Part shown: one piece after another, positions 37,486-47,349 of the stretch
Position numbering within the stretch: the stretch's first letter is position 1
How the letters are laid out: each line of letters starts with the position of its first letter
Origin: Pararhodobacter zhoushanensis
GTDB taxonomy: Bacteria > Pseudomonadota > Alphaproteobacteria > Rhodobacterales > Rhodobacteraceae
Assembly: GCF_025949695.1 (NCBI RefSeq)
Contig: NZ_JAPDFL010000001.1
Location: 3,537,501 to 3,601,500 of the forward strand
Length of the DNA stretch: 64,000 bases
Direction: 5' to 3'
Translations under genes and position numbers: made by a program
Notes under the pieces: generated by a model
The model's input: the letters and a program-made list of their open reading frames with translations, nothing else
Databases searched by the model: none
Told to the model about the DNA's origin: nothing

Positions 37486-37899
37486 TCAGCCCTCACCGCC
37501 CCGCAAAGCATCCAGCGTGCGACGTGCCTTGCCGGTGGGTCGCCCGCCCTGATCGGCGTGCGGACGGCTGGCGCGCTCGGCGGCGCGGGCGGCGATTTCC
37601 TCGGCTGTGGGGGGTGGTGTCAGGTCGTCATACAGCGCCTGCGCCTCAGGCGCCGGACCGCGCCGCAGGCCGGGGGCCAGCACCCGCACAACGCGGACCT
37701 GATGGCCCTGCGCGAAGGTCAGCACGTCGCCGTGTTTGACCGCCGTCGAGGGTTTGGCGACCGGCTGGCCATTGACCCGCATGGACCCGCCACAGGCCCC
37801 GGCGGCGAGGCTGCGCGATTTGAAGAATCGCGCGTGCCACAGCCATTTGTCCAGCCTGATCGGGCCCTCGCCTAAGCGAAGGCCCGTATCCGCGCTCAC
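37486..37899 (-). CDS. S4-domain RNA-binding protein (HslR/Hsp15-like)
   Basis: 137 aa. An S4 domain covers residues about 15-75: IRLDKWLWHARFFKSRSLAA, RVNGQPV, VKHGDVLTF. In E. coli Hsp15 (HslR) recycles 50S subunits carrying nascent chains. The C-terminal tail is Arg- and Ala-rich. The ATG overlaps the helicase stop codon by four bases (ATGA), so the two are translationally coupled; both act on RNA. Confidence 0.9.
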   Translation of the reverse strand: MSADTGLRLGEGPIRLDKWLWHARFFKSRSLAAGACGGSMRVNGQPVAKPSTAVKHGDVLTFAQGHQVRVVRVLAPGLRRGPAPEAQALYDDLTPPPTAEEIAARAAERASRPHADQGGRPTGKARRTLDALRGGEG

Positions 37900-40870
37900 T
37901 TCTTGTCCTTCAGCCCCATCAACGCGGCGGCGAAGGGGTTGTCGGGGTCGATCTTGTCACGCTTGCGCTCGGGGCCCGAGGTAAAGCTGCGCGGCTGCTG
38001 GTTGTCGCGGCGCTGATCGCGCTCGCCGTCCCGCTTGCCACCGAACTTCCCGCCGGGCTTGCCGCCCTTGGGCCGGTCGTTCCGCTCGCCCTGAGGCTTG
38101 CCGTCACGACGCGGACGATCCCCCCGCGGGGCGTCGCCGTCACGCTTTTCGCGCGGGGCACGCTCGCCCTGCGGCGCAGCAGCATCGCGGGGCTGACCCT
38201 GCGGTGCGGCCTGATCACGGGTCTGATCGCGGCCCTGATCCCGGCGGGGACCACGGCGCGGACCATCGTTGCGGGCCGGGCGGGTACGGGGCGACCAGCG
38301 GAAGGTGTAGAACACCTCCATCTCTTCGGGCGCGACCGCCGGAGCGGCAGCTTCGGCCTCGGCGTCACCTTCAGCCACCGGCTCATCGGCGGCAGGGGCT
38401 TCAGCCTCTTCGACGATGATATGCGACGCGTCGGCTTGTGCCTTGGCTTTCGCCGCGATCTCTTCGGCGGTGGCCTCAGAGCTGGGCGCCGGGCGCTGCT
38501 TGACGCGCTCGCCGCGCTCGGCGGCATAGCCCAGACCCTGCATGAGGTCGGCGAACTGCTCCAGCGTCATGCCGGTGATCGACAGCATCTCTGCCGCTGC
38601 CTCGAACCCGGCACGGGCGTCGCGGGTGCGCACCAGATCGGCCAGACGTTCCAGCATGTCGATGCGGATCGCGCGCGACCCGGCAGGCCGATAGCCCGAC
38701 AGGGTGTAATGCTCGACCGGCACATCGGGGATGTTGGGGATCGTCACCAGACCCGGAGGCGGGCTTTCGGGGAAGGTATCCAGACCCTGTGCCAGCGACC
38801 ACAGAACCAGCCGCAGGCGGGTCGGTGCGGGTTTCAGCAGCGCGGGCAGGAAGATGGTGAACTGACCGAAGCGCACGCCGTGCTTGCGCAGCATCCCGCG
38901 CGATTCCTGATCCAGCGCCTTCACGTCCTCGGCCACGCCGTCGCGCGGCAGGACGCCCAAGCTTTCGACCAGCCGGAACGCAAAGCCGCGTGCCATGCCC
39001 GACAGCGTCTCATCGCGCTGCAGGTTCGACAGCGGCTCGAACAAGGCAGAGACCTTGCGGTCGATGAAATGCTGCAACCGGCGACGCACCTTGTCGGCGA
39101 CATCGGTCCCTGCTTCGTCATCGACGAACGCCACGACTTGCGGGCGCAGCGGGTCCGAACCCGCGACCAGCTTGCCCACCGCTTCAGAGCCCCACATCAG
39201 GCCACCCTGCTCGGTGAAGTCCATCTCGGTATCGGGCGCGTTATAGAACTTGTCCGCGCGCAGATTGAACGCCGGGGCGAGAGCCGCCACAGCGGCCTGG
39301 CGCAACGTGCGCGCCTCTTCGGTGGACTCCGTCTTGTCCTGACGGAACCGGAATCCTTCAAGACGGCCGATGAACTCGCCCTCGACCGTCACTTCGCCCT
39401 TGTCATTCACCTCGGCCACAAGGCTCTCCTTCTGGTTCAACCGCCGCAACAACACACTGGTGCGCCGGTCAACAAATGCTGCGGTCAGACGCGCGTGCAG
39501 CGCATCTGACAGCCGGTCTTCTACAGCGCGAGTCTCGCCGCGCCAATGGCTTTCGTCATCAACCCATCCCGCACGCTGTGCAACATAGGTCCACGTCCGG
39601 ATAAAGGCCAATCTTCGCGACAAGGTATCAATGTCGCCTTCGACCCGGTCGATCCCCTTGATCGCCCGCGCCAGCCAGTCGGTCGGTATGCGCCCGCCGT
39701 CATGCACGAACTCGAAGAGCCGCGCCAGAAGGCTGGTGTGCTCAGTATGCGAGATTCGCGGAAATCGGGAATACGGCAAATGTCCCACAGCAGGCGAACG
39801 TCCTTGGCATGGCGGATGCGTGCCGAAACCTCTGGCATCGCCGCCAAGGTTTTCAGCGCCATGAGATCGTCTGCCTCACGCACGCGGGTCAGCCATTCGT
39901 CCTGCGTGTGTTGCTCAAGGCTGCTGATCAGCCGGTCCGCCGTGCCGAACTCCAGCCGCGTATTGCGCCAGTGGAGTTTGCGGATCGGCAAGAAACGGTG
40001 TGTCTCGATCGCCTCAACAACCTCAGGATGCAAGGGCCGCGCCTCGCCGGTCACGCCAAAACTGCCCTCGGCCGTGTGGCGCCCGGCCCGCCCGGCGATC
40101 TGCGCCAGCTCGTCAGGGTTCAGCTGCCGCATCCGCCGCCCGTCGAATTTCGACGTGCCGGCAAAGGCGACATGGCGGATGTCGAGGTTCAGCCCCATGC
40201 CAATCGCATCGGTCGCCACCAGATAATCCACATCGCCGTTCTGATAGAGATCCACCTGCGCGTTGCGCGTCCGGGGGCTGAGCGCGCCCATGACGATGGC
40301 GCAACCGCCCTTCTGGCGGCGGATCAGCTCGGCGATGGCATAGACGTTTTCCACCGAAAACGCGACGATGGCAGACCGGGCGGGCATCCGGGCGATTTTC
40401 TTCGACCCCGAATAGGTCAGCGTCGACAACCGCTCGCGCCGCACGAATTGCGCCCCCGGCACCAGCGCGGCAATCGCCCCGCGCATGGTGTCCGAACCCA
40501 GAAACAGCGTCTCCAGCAACCCGCGCGCGTTCAGCAGCCGGTCCGTGAACACATGCCCCCGGTCCGGATCAGCGCAGAGCTGAATCTCGTCGATGGCGAT
40601 GAAATCCGCACCGATTTCCAGCGGCATCGCCTCGGTCGTGCAGACCCAGTACTGGGTGCGCTCGGGCACGATGCGCTCTTCGCCGGTGACCAGCGCCACC
40701 ACCGAGGGGCCGCGCAGCGCCACGATGCGGTCATAAACCTCGCGCGCCAGAAGGCGCAGCGGCAGGCCGATGACGCCGGTGCGGTGGCCCAGCATTCTCT
40801 CGATGGCGTAATGGGTCTTGCCGGTGTTGGTGGGTCCCAATACCGCAGTCACCCGGCCCTTGCTGTTCAT
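37896..40870 (-). CDS. Suv3-like ATP-dependent RNA helicase, with one-base frameshift
   Basis: Alphaproteobacterial relative of mitochondrial SUV3. Walker A GPTNTGKT at residues 12-19, DEIQ (motif II, Suv3 form) at 94-97, SAT-region GALSPRTRNAQVDLYQNG, and QIAGRAGRH (motif VI). The C-terminal part is long and includes a tail rich in Arg, Gly, Asp and Gln (last ~130 residues), suited to RNA binding. After LLWDICRIPDFR the frame is lost and ISHTEHTSLLARLFEF continues in another; at 39755 two T (AA on the coding strand) stand where three would keep frame. Corrected length is 991 aa. Confidence 0.88.
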
Positions 40871-40909
40871 ACGGAAATGCCTCTGCGGCGGTTGCCTGCG
40901 CCCGACGAC

Positions 40910-41482
40910 CTAAAGCGCCTGCCCGGCCGAGGCAAGCGCGAGCCGCGCAACAGCGTCAATCACGCTCTGCTGGTGCGGGTTGACGGCGAGAGAGGCCTCA
41001 TAGGCAGCCAGCGCATCCTCGGGCCGCTCGAGTGATTCGAGAATCATCGCAAGCCCGGCCAGTGCGCCGAAGTGATGCGGATTGAGCCGCAGCACCTGCT
41101 CGATATCCGCCAGCGATTGCCCCATCCGGTTGGCAAGGAAATACGCCGTCGCGCGGCCATTCCACGCCTCGGCAAAGGCGGGGTCATAGTCGATCACGGC
41201 GCTGAAATGGTCGATCGCTTCAGTGGCCTGCCCGGCCTGCAAGGCAGTCTGGCCGCGCTGGAACAGATAATCGATGGTCGCCGAGCCCGATTGCGCCCAT
41301 TCGCGCAGGATCTGACGCTCGATGCGCATCCAGCCTTCTTCGTCGGGATCGGCCAGTTGCTCCAGCAAAACCGTCATCTCGGTGCGATCTTGTTCTGCGA
41401 AAACCGGCCACGCCAACGCGATTGACGTTAACGTAAAGGTTGCCGCCACGACAGGATTGAGGAAGGAGAGCCGCTGCTTCAT
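40910..41482 (-). CDS. Periplasmic TPR protein
   Basis: 190 aa. Signal peptide of about 30 residues (basic MKQR, then hydrophobic, ending WPVFA-EQ), then three tetratricopeptide repeats: IDYLFQRGQTALQAGQATEAIDHFSAVIDYDPAFAEAW, a middle one with SLADIEQVLRLNPHHFGAL, and PEDALAAYEASLAVNPH. Probably a periplasmic protein-protein adaptor; no partner is apparent. It ends 39 bases before... upstream of it lies the helicase start at 40870 on the same strand, so both may share a transcript. Confidence 0.82.
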   Translation of the reverse strand: MKQRLSFLNPVVAATFTLTSIALAWPVFAEQDRTEMTVLLEQLADPDEEGWMRIERQILREWAQSGSATIDYLFQRGQTALQAGQATEAIDHFSAVIDYDPAFAEAWNGRATAYFLANRMGQSLADIEQVLRLNPHHFGALAGLAMILESLERPEDALAAYEASLAVNPHQQSVIDAVARLALASAGQAL

Positions 41483-41570
41483 ACTGGCCAGAATAGCGCA
41501 CCCTCGGCAAAAGGCGAGGGGTCCCGGACAGCCCGTCCCTACCCACCGATCACGATCAGGATACGAACAC

Positions 41571-41855
41571 ATGAGCGACATCATCGAAAAAGCCGTCGAG
41601 GCCCTGTCCGCCAAGGTCTCCAGCTTTGACGGCTCGGCGAAATTCGTCATCGCGGACGAAGGCTCGATCATTCTGGACAACGCCGGTGTGCGCGCCGGGG
41701 ATGACGAAACCGACGTGACGCTGACCGCCTCGGCCGAGACGTTCGAGGGCATGATGAACGGCGACGTCAACCCGACGATGGCCTTCATGCAGGGCAAGCT
41801 GAAGATCGACGGCTCGATGAGCGACGCGATGAAGCTGGCCTCGGTTCTGGGCTGA
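41571..41855 (+). CDS. SCP2 sterol-binding-domain protein
   Basis: 94 aa, a single SCP2 domain, a hydrophobic-cavity fold that binds lipids or acyl-CoA. Matches: VSSFDGSAKFVIADEGSIILDNAGV, DVTLTASAETFEGMMNGDVNPTMAFMQGKLKIDGSMSDAMKL. Typical for small stand-alone SCP2 proteins in Rhodobacteraceae. ATG 41571 starts MSDIIEKAVEAL. A lysophospholipase-like gene begins seven bases after its stop, so the pair probably handles lipids together. Confidence 0.9.
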   Translation: MSDIIEKAVEALSAKVSSFDGSAKFVIADEGSIILDNAGVRAGDDETDVTLTASAETFEGMMNGDVNPTMAFMQGKLKIDGSMSDAMKLASVLG

Positions 41856-41862
41856 GATTGCC

Positions 41863-42792
41863 ATGGCCGGCCTGACCCCCGCGCCGCTGGCCGAGTGCGG
41901 CGCCCCTGACACCGGGCGCGCGTATTGGGTGACGGCGGCGGACGGGGTGCAGATCCGGCTGGCGCATTGGCCCGGCGCGCGGCATGTGCTGATCCTGCCG
42001 GGCCGCACGGAATACATCGAGAAATACGGCGAACTGGTGCGCGATCTGGGCGCGGCGGGCTGGGGCGCGCTGGTCGTTGACTGGCGCGGTCAGGGGCTGG
42101 CCGACCGGGCGCTCAGTGACCCGCTGTGCGGCCATGTCAGCGACTTCGCCGAGTTCCAGCGCGATCTCGACGCAGTGCTGGCGGTGGCCAAGACGCTGGC
42201 GCCCGGTCCCCTGCCCTGGATCGCGCATTCCATGGGTGGTTGCATCGCCCTGCGCGGGCTGATGCGCGGCAAGACCCCGGCCGCCGTGGCCTTCAGCGCA
42301 CCGATGCTGGGGCTGCCCCTGCCCCCGGTGCAAGCTGCCCTGCTGCGCCTCGTGACACCCCTCGCGCGCTTGGTCGGGGCCGACGGCGGCTATGCCCCGA
42401 CCACCGGCCCGACCTACGGCCTGACGAGCATGGGTTTTGGCGAAAACAACCTGACCACCGACCGCGCCCAGTTCGACCGCATGAAGGCGCAGGTTCTGGG
42501 GGATGCGCGGCTCAGTCTCGGCGGGCCATCGCTGCGCTGGATGGGCGCCGCGCTAAAGGAAATTGCGGCGCTCGCTCCGCTACCCGCCCCTGCGGTGCCC
42601 GCCCTCTTTGGCTTGGGCAGCGACGACACCATCGTCGCCCACCCGGCGATCCGCGCGCGGGTCACGGGATGGCCCGACGCTGCGTTGATCGACTACCCCG
42701 GCGCCAGGCATGAGTTGCTGATGGAACGCCCAGAGGTCCGCGACGACTTCCTCGCCCGGATCCTGACGCTGTTCGCGCGGCACGGGGGTTAA
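41863..42792 (+). CDS. Lysophospholipase-like alpha/beta hydrolase
   Basis: 309 aa, PldB/monoglyceride-lipase type. RTEYIEKYGELVRDL and VVDWRGQGLADR are typical; the nucleophile Ser lies in AHSMGG, Asp in GSDDTIV and His in GARHELLMERPEVRD. Expected to hydrolyse lysophospholipids or monoacylglycerols in the cytoplasm or at the membrane. Start ATG follows the SCP2 gene by seven bases, probably one operon. Two head-to-head hairpin elements separate it from the convergent serS. Confidence 0.88.
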   Translation: MAGLTPAPLAECGAPDTGRAYWVTAADGVQIRLAHWPGARHVLILPGRTEYIEKYGELVRDLGAAGWGALVVDWRGQGLADRALSDPLCGHVSDFAEFQRDLDAVLAVAKTLAPGPLPWIAHSMGGCIALRGLMRGKTPAAVAFSAPMLGLPLPPVQAALLRLVTPLARLVGADGGYAPTTGPTYGLTSMGFGENNLTTDRAQFDRMKAQVLGDARLSLGGPSLRWMGAALKEIAALAPLPAPAVPALFGLGSDDTIVAHPAIRARVTGWPDAALIDYPGARHELLMERPEVRDDFLARILTLFARHGG

Positions 42793-42794
42793 GA

Positions 42795-42863
42795 AGGGGG
42801 GCCTCGGCCCCCTCTTCAGCTAAAGCCGAATTCACCCCCGAGGATACTTGAAGACAGAAAATG
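42795..42863 (-). repeat. AAATATCC hairpin element, copy 6
   Basis: On the minus strand: CATTTTCTGTCTTCAAGTATCC core variant, G5, TGAA, hairpins TTCGGCT/AGCTGAA (plus-strand arms 42815-42821 and 42824-42830, one G-T pair) and GGGGGCC-GA-GGCCCCC. The hairpins follow the hydrolase stop (42792) directly. Confidence 0.75.
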
Positions 42864-42952
42864 CAGGCGCGCGTTAACCTTAACGCAAGGTTTCATGCCG
42901 AGATTGGTGGAGCGGTACAGGCAGGGATGCCGATGACCGTGACAGGAAATGG

Positions 42953-42978
42953 CACCCCGCACCGACAGGCGCGGGGTG
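42953..42978. repeat. Hairpin between two elements
   Basis: Perfect 8-bp stem CACCCCGC (42953-42960) / GCGGGGTG (42971-42978), ten-base loop. It lies between copies 6 and 7 of the hairpin element and completes the 290-base gap between the hydrolase and serS, in which I see no gene. A GTTAA...TTAAC palindrome lies near 42873-42886. Confidence 0.5.
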
Positions 42979-42982
42979 TTAT

Positions 42983-43078
42983 CATTTTCTGTCTGAAAAT
43001 ATCCTCGGGGGATCCCAAAGGGGGTGGAAAACCCCCTTTGGGCAGGGGGTGCGGGGGGCGGCAGCCCCCCGCCCTGCT
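42983..43078 (+). repeat. AAATATCC hairpin element, copy 7
   Basis: CATTTTCTGTCTGAAAATATCCTCGGGGG, then hairpins CCCAAAGGGGGT/ACCCCCTTTGGG type (43014-43042) and GGGGGGC-GGCA-GCCCCCC type. The hairpins abut the 3' end of serS (43083, minus strand). Head to head with copy 6, each facing its own gene. Confidence 0.75.
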
Positions 43079-43082
43079 CCGC

Positions 43083-44375
43083 TTAAGCCAGCGCCCCCTC
43101 AGGCGTGATTCGCGTCTTGCCGCCCAGCCACGGATGCAGTGCAGCGGGCAGCGTGACCGAGCCGTCGGCCTGCTGGCCATTCTCCAGCACCGCGATCAGG
43201 CAGCGCCCGACGGCCAGCCCCGACCCGTTCAGCGTCGCCAGAAACTCGGGCTTGCCGCCACCCTCAGGCCGGAAGCGGCCGTTCATGCGGCGGGCCTGAA
43301 ACTGGCCGCAGGTCGAGCACGAGGAAATCTCGCGGTAAGTGTTCTGCCCCGGCAACCACACTTCGATGTCATGGGTTTTCTGGCTGCCAAAGCCCATGTC
43401 GCCGGTACAGAGCACCACCGTGCGATAGGGCAGTTCCAGCTTTTCCAGAATCGCCTGGGCGCAGGCCGTCATGCGCTCGTGCTCGGCCAGCGCCTGATCG
43501 GGATGGCACAGGGTGACCATCTCGACTTTCTCGAACTGGTGCTGGCGCAGGATGCCCGTGGTGTCCTTGCCCGCCGAGCCTGCCTCGGAGCGGAAGCAAT
43601 GGGTATGCGCGGTCATGCGCACCGGCAGCGCGGCACCATCGAGGATCTCGCCGGCGGCGAAGTTGGTCATGGTGACCTCGGACGTCGGGATCAGCCACCA
43701 GCCGTTGGTCGTTTCGTAGCTGTCCTCGGCGAATTTGGGCAGGTTCCCGGTGCCGTACATCGCCTCGGGTTTGACCAGAACCGGGGTCCAACATTCCAAG
43801 AGGTCATGCTCGGTCGTGTGCGTATCGATCATGAACTGCGCCAACGCCCGGTGGACGCGGGCCACGGCCCCCTTGAGCACCATGAAGCGAGAGCCAGACA
43901 GTTTCGCCGCCGTCGCCAGATCAAGCCCGGGCTTCACGCCCGCGATGTCGAAATGCTCGACCGGTGCGAAATCCAGCGCGCGCGGGGTGCCCCAGCGGCG
44001 GATCTCAACGTTGTCGGCCTCGTCCTTGCCGTCCGGCACACCGTCCAGCGGCAGGTTCGGGATGACCTCGAGCGCGGCGGTCAGCCTGACGTCTTCCTCG
44101 CCCGCTTCGACGCCCAGCCGCGCGATCTCGGCCTTTTTCTCGGCCACCAGCGCGCGCAGGCGCTCGAATTCGGCGTCATCGCCCTTGGCCTTGGCCGCGC
44201 CGACTTCCTTGGAGGCCCGGTTCTGCTCGGCCTGCGCGGTTTCGGCGGCCAGGATCTTTGCCCGGCGCGCTTCGTCCAGGGCCAACAGCCCGGCCGAGAG
44301 CGGTGCCAGACCCCGGCGGGCCAGGGCGGCGTCAAAGGCTTGCGGGTTCTCGCGGATGGCGCGGATGTCGTGCAT
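43083..44375 (-). CDS. serS: Seryl-tRNA synthetase
   Basis: Class II synthetase, 430 aa: N-terminal coiled-coil arm (about residues 30-100) that reads tRNA-Ser, then the catalytic core. Motif 2 region [27 protein letters not shown] and motif 3 [10 protein letters not shown] are clear, with TSEV for the seryl-adenylate pocket. ATG 44375 begins [14 protein letters not shown], the standard start. Divergent from the ECF sigma factor gene across 135 bases. Confidence 0.97.
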   Translation of the reverse strand: MHDIRAIRENPQAFDAALARRGLAPLSAGLLALDEARRAKILAAETAQAEQNRASKEVGAAKAKGDDAEFERLRALVAEKKAEIARLGVEAGEEDVRLTAALEVIPNLPLDGVPDGKDEADNVEIRRWGTPRALDFAPVEHFDIAGVKPGLDLATAAKLSGSRFMVLKGAVARVHRALAQFMIDTHTTEHDLLECWTPVLVKPEAMYGTGNLPKFAEDSYETTNGWWLIPTSEVTMTNFAAGEILDGAALPVRMTAHTHCFRSEAGSAGKDTTGILRQHQFEKVEMVTLCHPDQALAEHERMTACAQAILEKLELPYRTVVLCTGDMGFGSQKTHDIEVWLPGQNTYREISSCSTCGQFQARRMNGRFRPEGGGKPEFLATLNGSGLAVGRCLIAVLENGQQADGSVTLPAALHPWLGGKTRITPEGALA

Positions 44376-44510
44376 GGTCGTCCTCAGGTCTGGATCGCGC
44401 CATGATATGCACCAAAGCGCCGCGCGGGAAAAGACCGAGGTTTCTTTGCACGGTCCGTGAACCGAACCGGCTGGCCGAGGCACTCTATAGCGACCCCAAG
44501 GATGGACCGC

Positions 44511-45068
44511 ATGTCGCAGGAAAAACGCAAAGCCCTGATCGCCTATCACGCCGCCGGAGCGCGGCTGGGGCGCGCCGGTGACTTCGCGGCCCTGGTGCGG
44601 CTGTGCGATCCGGTGCTGCGCGCCCACGCGCGGCGGCTGTGTGATGATGCCGAGACGGCGCGCGACATCGTGCAGGACGCGTGGATCGCCCTTGCCCGCG
44701 CCCTGCCCGGTCTGCGCGACGAGGGCGCGTTCCTCGCCTTTGCGCTGCGCATCGTGACGCGGACGGCGGCGCGGGACCTGCGGCGCAAGCTCAGGCGGCG
44801 ACAGGCCGATGACGGCTTCGCGCAGGCGCAACCCGTTGACACCGCAGGCCCCGATGGGGCGGTCGAAACCGGTGCCTTGCAGGCGGCAATCGCCGCGCTG
44901 CCCCCGCATCAGCGCGCGGCGCTGGCGCTGTTTTACCTTGAAGGGCTAAGCGTCGCTGACGTCGCCCAAGCCCTCGATATCCCGCCGGGCACCGTCAAGA
45001 CCCGGCTCATGCATGCCCGCGCCCGGCTGAGGGCGGTGTTGGAAGGAGACGACGATGGACAATCTTGA
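44511..45068 (+). CDS. ECF-type RNA polymerase sigma factor
   Basis: 185 aa. Region 2 ([41 protein letters not shown]) and region 4 ([45 protein letters not shown]) with the helix-turn-helix. ATG 44511 is chosen with AAGG ten bases upstream; ATG 44502 is an alternative. Its stop overlaps the next gene, a small membrane protein, by 14 bases, the usual layout for a sigma/anti-sigma pair. The regulon is unknown. No classic zinc anti-sigma motif is present next door. Confidence 0.9.
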   Translation: MSQEKRKALIAYHAAGARLGRAGDFAALVRLCDPVLRAHARRLCDDAETARDIVQDAWIALARALPGLRDEGAFLAFALRIVTRTAARDLRRKLRRRQADDGFAQAQPVDTAGPDGAVETGALQAAIAALPPHQRAALALFYLEGLSVADVAQALDIPPGTVKTRLMHARARLRAVLEGDDDGQS

Positions 45069-45402
45069 CCGAATGATCGCCGAGGCGCTGGCCGACGACG
45101 ACACCGCCCCCGTAGACCCCGGCTATTTCGCGCTGGTCTTCAGCATCTTCGGGGGCCGCACCGGCTGGACCACTTGGGTGGTGATGGTCGTGCAGGTGGT
45201 GATGTTTATTGCCGCCGTCTGGGCCGGCTGGCATTTTTACACCGCGACCGAAGCCGTGGCCGCGCTCAAATGGGGTCTCAGTGCCGCGACACTGGCGATC
45301 GTTGCGACGCAGCTGAAAATGGCGCTGATGCCGGTGATGCAGGCAAACCGCGTGCTGCTGGCGCTGCGGCGGCTGGAACTGCGGCTGGCGCAAGGTCGCT
45401 GA
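45055..45402 (+). CDS. Small membrane protein coupled to ECF sigma factor
   Basis: 115 aa: acidic N-terminus ([17 protein letters not shown], residues 1-25), then two membrane helices (about 40-60 and 68-88), then a basic C-terminus. The DRMIAEAL start and layout recall DUF6768-type proteins found after ECF sigma genes in alphaproteobacteria; I am not certain of the family. A GAAGGAG site lies before ATG 45055, inside the sigma gene. It probably tethers or regulates the sigma factor at the membrane, though no HxxxCxxC zinc motif is seen. Confidence 0.7.
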   Translation: MDNLDRMIAEALADDDTAPVDPGYFALVFSIFGGRTGWTTWVVMVVQVVMFIAAVWAGWHFYTATEAVAALKWGLSAATLAIVATQLKMALMPVMQANRVLLALRRLELRLAQGR

Positions 45403-45542
45403 GCGCCCATGAAGCGTAGCCAGCGCGCCTCGCCGCCGCGCTTTCGCACCGCCTGGCCCTGAAACAAACCGCATGCGCACCCACGCGCTTGCACCCCGCG
45501 CCCGGCGCGGCTAAACCGGCCCCGTTCCTGCCGGAGAAACCC

Positions 45543-45833
45543 ATGTCCACCATCGACATCGAGACCGCGCGCCGCGTGGCGAAACTCGCCCGCATTCGTG
45601 TGCCCGAAGAGAACCTGCCGCAGCTGGCCGACCAGCTGTCCGGCATCCTGTCTTTCATGGAGCAGCTCAACGAGGTTGACGTCGACGGCATCGAACCGAT
45701 GACCTCGGTCACGCCGATGCGCCTGAAGCGGCGTCAGGACGTCGTGACCGACGGCAACATGCAGGCCAAGATCCTGTCGAATGCTCCCGATGCCCGCGAG
45801 GGTTTCTTTGCCGTGCCGAAGGTGGTGGAATGA
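45543..45833 (+). CDS. gatC: Glutamyl/aspartyl-tRNA amidotransferase subunit C
   Basis: 96-aa small subunit of the GatCAB amidotransferase, which turns Glu-tRNA(Gln) or Asp-tRNA(Asn) into the amidated form. [26 protein letters not shown] and [14 protein letters not shown] are characteristic. GGAGAAA lies before ATG 45543. Stop overlaps the gatA start by four bases. gatB is not in the window, which is common. Confidence 0.95.
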   Translation: MSTIDIETARRVAKLARIRVPEENLPQLADQLSGILSFMEQLNEVDVDGIEPMTSVTPMRLKRRQDVVTDGNMQAKILSNAPDAREGFFAVPKVVE

Positions 45834-47314
45834 CCCTCAATACCCTGACCATCGCCGAAGCCCGCGACCGTCTGCGCCGCCGCGAGGTCACCTCGGTCGA
45901 GCTGACGCAGGCCTGCCTGAGCGCCATCGACGGCGCCGGGGCGCTGAACGCCTTTGTCCACCACACGCCCGACATCGCGCTGGAACGCGCCGCCGCCGCT
46001 GATGCGCGGCTGCAAGCCGGTGACGCCCCTGCCATGTGCGGCATCCCGGTCGGCATCAAGGATCTGTTCTGCACGGCGGGCGTGCCCTCGCAAGCGGCGT
46101 CGAACATCCTCAAGGGCTTTGTGCCCGAGTATGAATCGACCGTCTCGGGCCAGCTGCGCGACGCGGGCGCGGTGATGCTGGGCAAGCTGAACATGGACGA
46201 ATTCGCCATGGGCTCGTCCAACGAATCCTCAAGCTACGGCGCGGCGGTCAACCCGTGGCGGCGCGGCGATGATGCCACCCCGCTCACCCCCGGTGGCTCG
46301 TCGGGCGGCTCGGCGGCGGCGGTGGCGGCTGACCTGTGCCTTGGCGCGACCGGCACCGACACGGGCGGCTCGATCCGCCAACCCGCCGCCTTCACCGGCA
46401 CCGTCGGCATCAAGCCGACCTATGGCCGCTGCTCGCGCTGGGGTGTGGTCGCCTTCGCCTCGTCGCTGGATCAGGCCGGGCCCATGACCAAAACCGTGCG
46501 CGACGCCGCGATCATGCTGGGCGCGATGGCGGGCCATGACGCCAAGGATTCCACCAGCGCCGATATCGCCGTGCCCGATTTCGAGGCCGCGCTGACCGGC
46601 GACATCCGTGGCCAGACCATCGGCATTCCGCGTGAATACCGCATGGATGGCATGCCGACCGAGATCGCCAGGCTCTGGGACGACGGCACCGCGATGCTCA
46701 AGGACGCGGGTGCCCGGATCGTCGACATCTCGCTGCCGCACACCAAATACGCCCTGCCCGCCTATTACGTCATCGCCCCGGCCGAAGCTTCGTCGAACCT
46801 CGCGCGCTACGACGGCGTGCGCTATGGCCACCGCGCCACGCTGGCAGCAGGCGACGGCATCACCGAGATGTATGAAAAGACCCGCGCCGAGGGCTTCGGC
46901 CCCGAGGTGCAACGCCGCATCATGGTCGGCACCTATGTGCTGTCCGCGGGCTTCTATGACGCCTATTACAACCGCGCGCGCCGCGTCCGCGCGCTGATCA
47001 AGCGCGACTTTGACGAGGCCTTCGCGGCTGGCGTGGATTGCATCCTGACCCCGGCCACCCCCTCGGCCGCCTTTGGCTTGGGCGAAATGGCCGATGCGGA
47101 CCCGGTCGCGATGTACCTCAACGATGTGTTCACCGTGACCGTGAACCTCGCCGGTCTGCCCGGTATCGCACTGCCAACGGGTCTGGACACGCGCGGGTTG
47201 CCGCTGGGCCTGCAGCTGATCGGCAAGCCCTGGGGTGAGGCCGACTTGCTCAACACCGCGCATGTTCTTGAGTCCGCTGCCGGATTTGTTTCCAAACCCG
47301 GAAAATGGTGGTAA
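45830..47314 (+). CDS. gatA: Glutamyl/aspartyl-tRNA amidotransferase subunit A
   Basis: 494-aa glutaminase subunit, amidase-signature fold. The triad is in place: Lys in [11 protein letters not shown], cis-Ser in [11 protein letters not shown], and nucleophilic Ser in [14 protein letters not shown]. Length and ends match the family. Coupled to gatC; the next gene, an excalibur-like lipoprotein, starts 35 bases on. Confidence 0.97.
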   Translation: MTLNTLTIAEARDRLRRREVTSVELTQACLSAIDGAGALNAFVHHTPDIALERAAAADARLQAGDAPAMCGIPVGIKDLFCTAGVPSQAASNILKGFVPEYESTVSGQLRDAGAVMLGKLNMDEFAMGSSNESSSYGAAVNPWRRGDDATPLTPGGSSGGSAAAVAADLCLGATGTDTGGSIRQPAAFTGTVGIKPTYGRCSRWGVVAFASSLDQAGPMTKTVRDAAIMLGAMAGHDAKDSTSADIAVPDFEAALTGDIRGQTIGIPREYRMDGMPTEIARLWDDGTAMLKDAGARIVDISLPHTKYALPAYYVIAPAEASSNLARYDGVRYGHRATLAAGDGITEMYEKTRAEGFGPEVQRRIMVGTYVLSAGFYDAYYNRARRVRALIKRDFDEAFAAGVDCILTPATPSAAFGLGEMADADPVAMYLNDVFTVTVNLAGLPGIALPTGLDTRGLPLGLQLIGKPWGEADLLNTAHVLESAAGFVSKPGKWW

Positions 47315-47349
47315 TCTGCTCAAAAAAGAAGAACCGAGCAGAGGCAGAT

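Noticed and set aside
42861..44405. Plus-strand frame across serS and the element region
   Set aside because: Shadow of serS and of the hairpin repeats; composition is unlike a protein.
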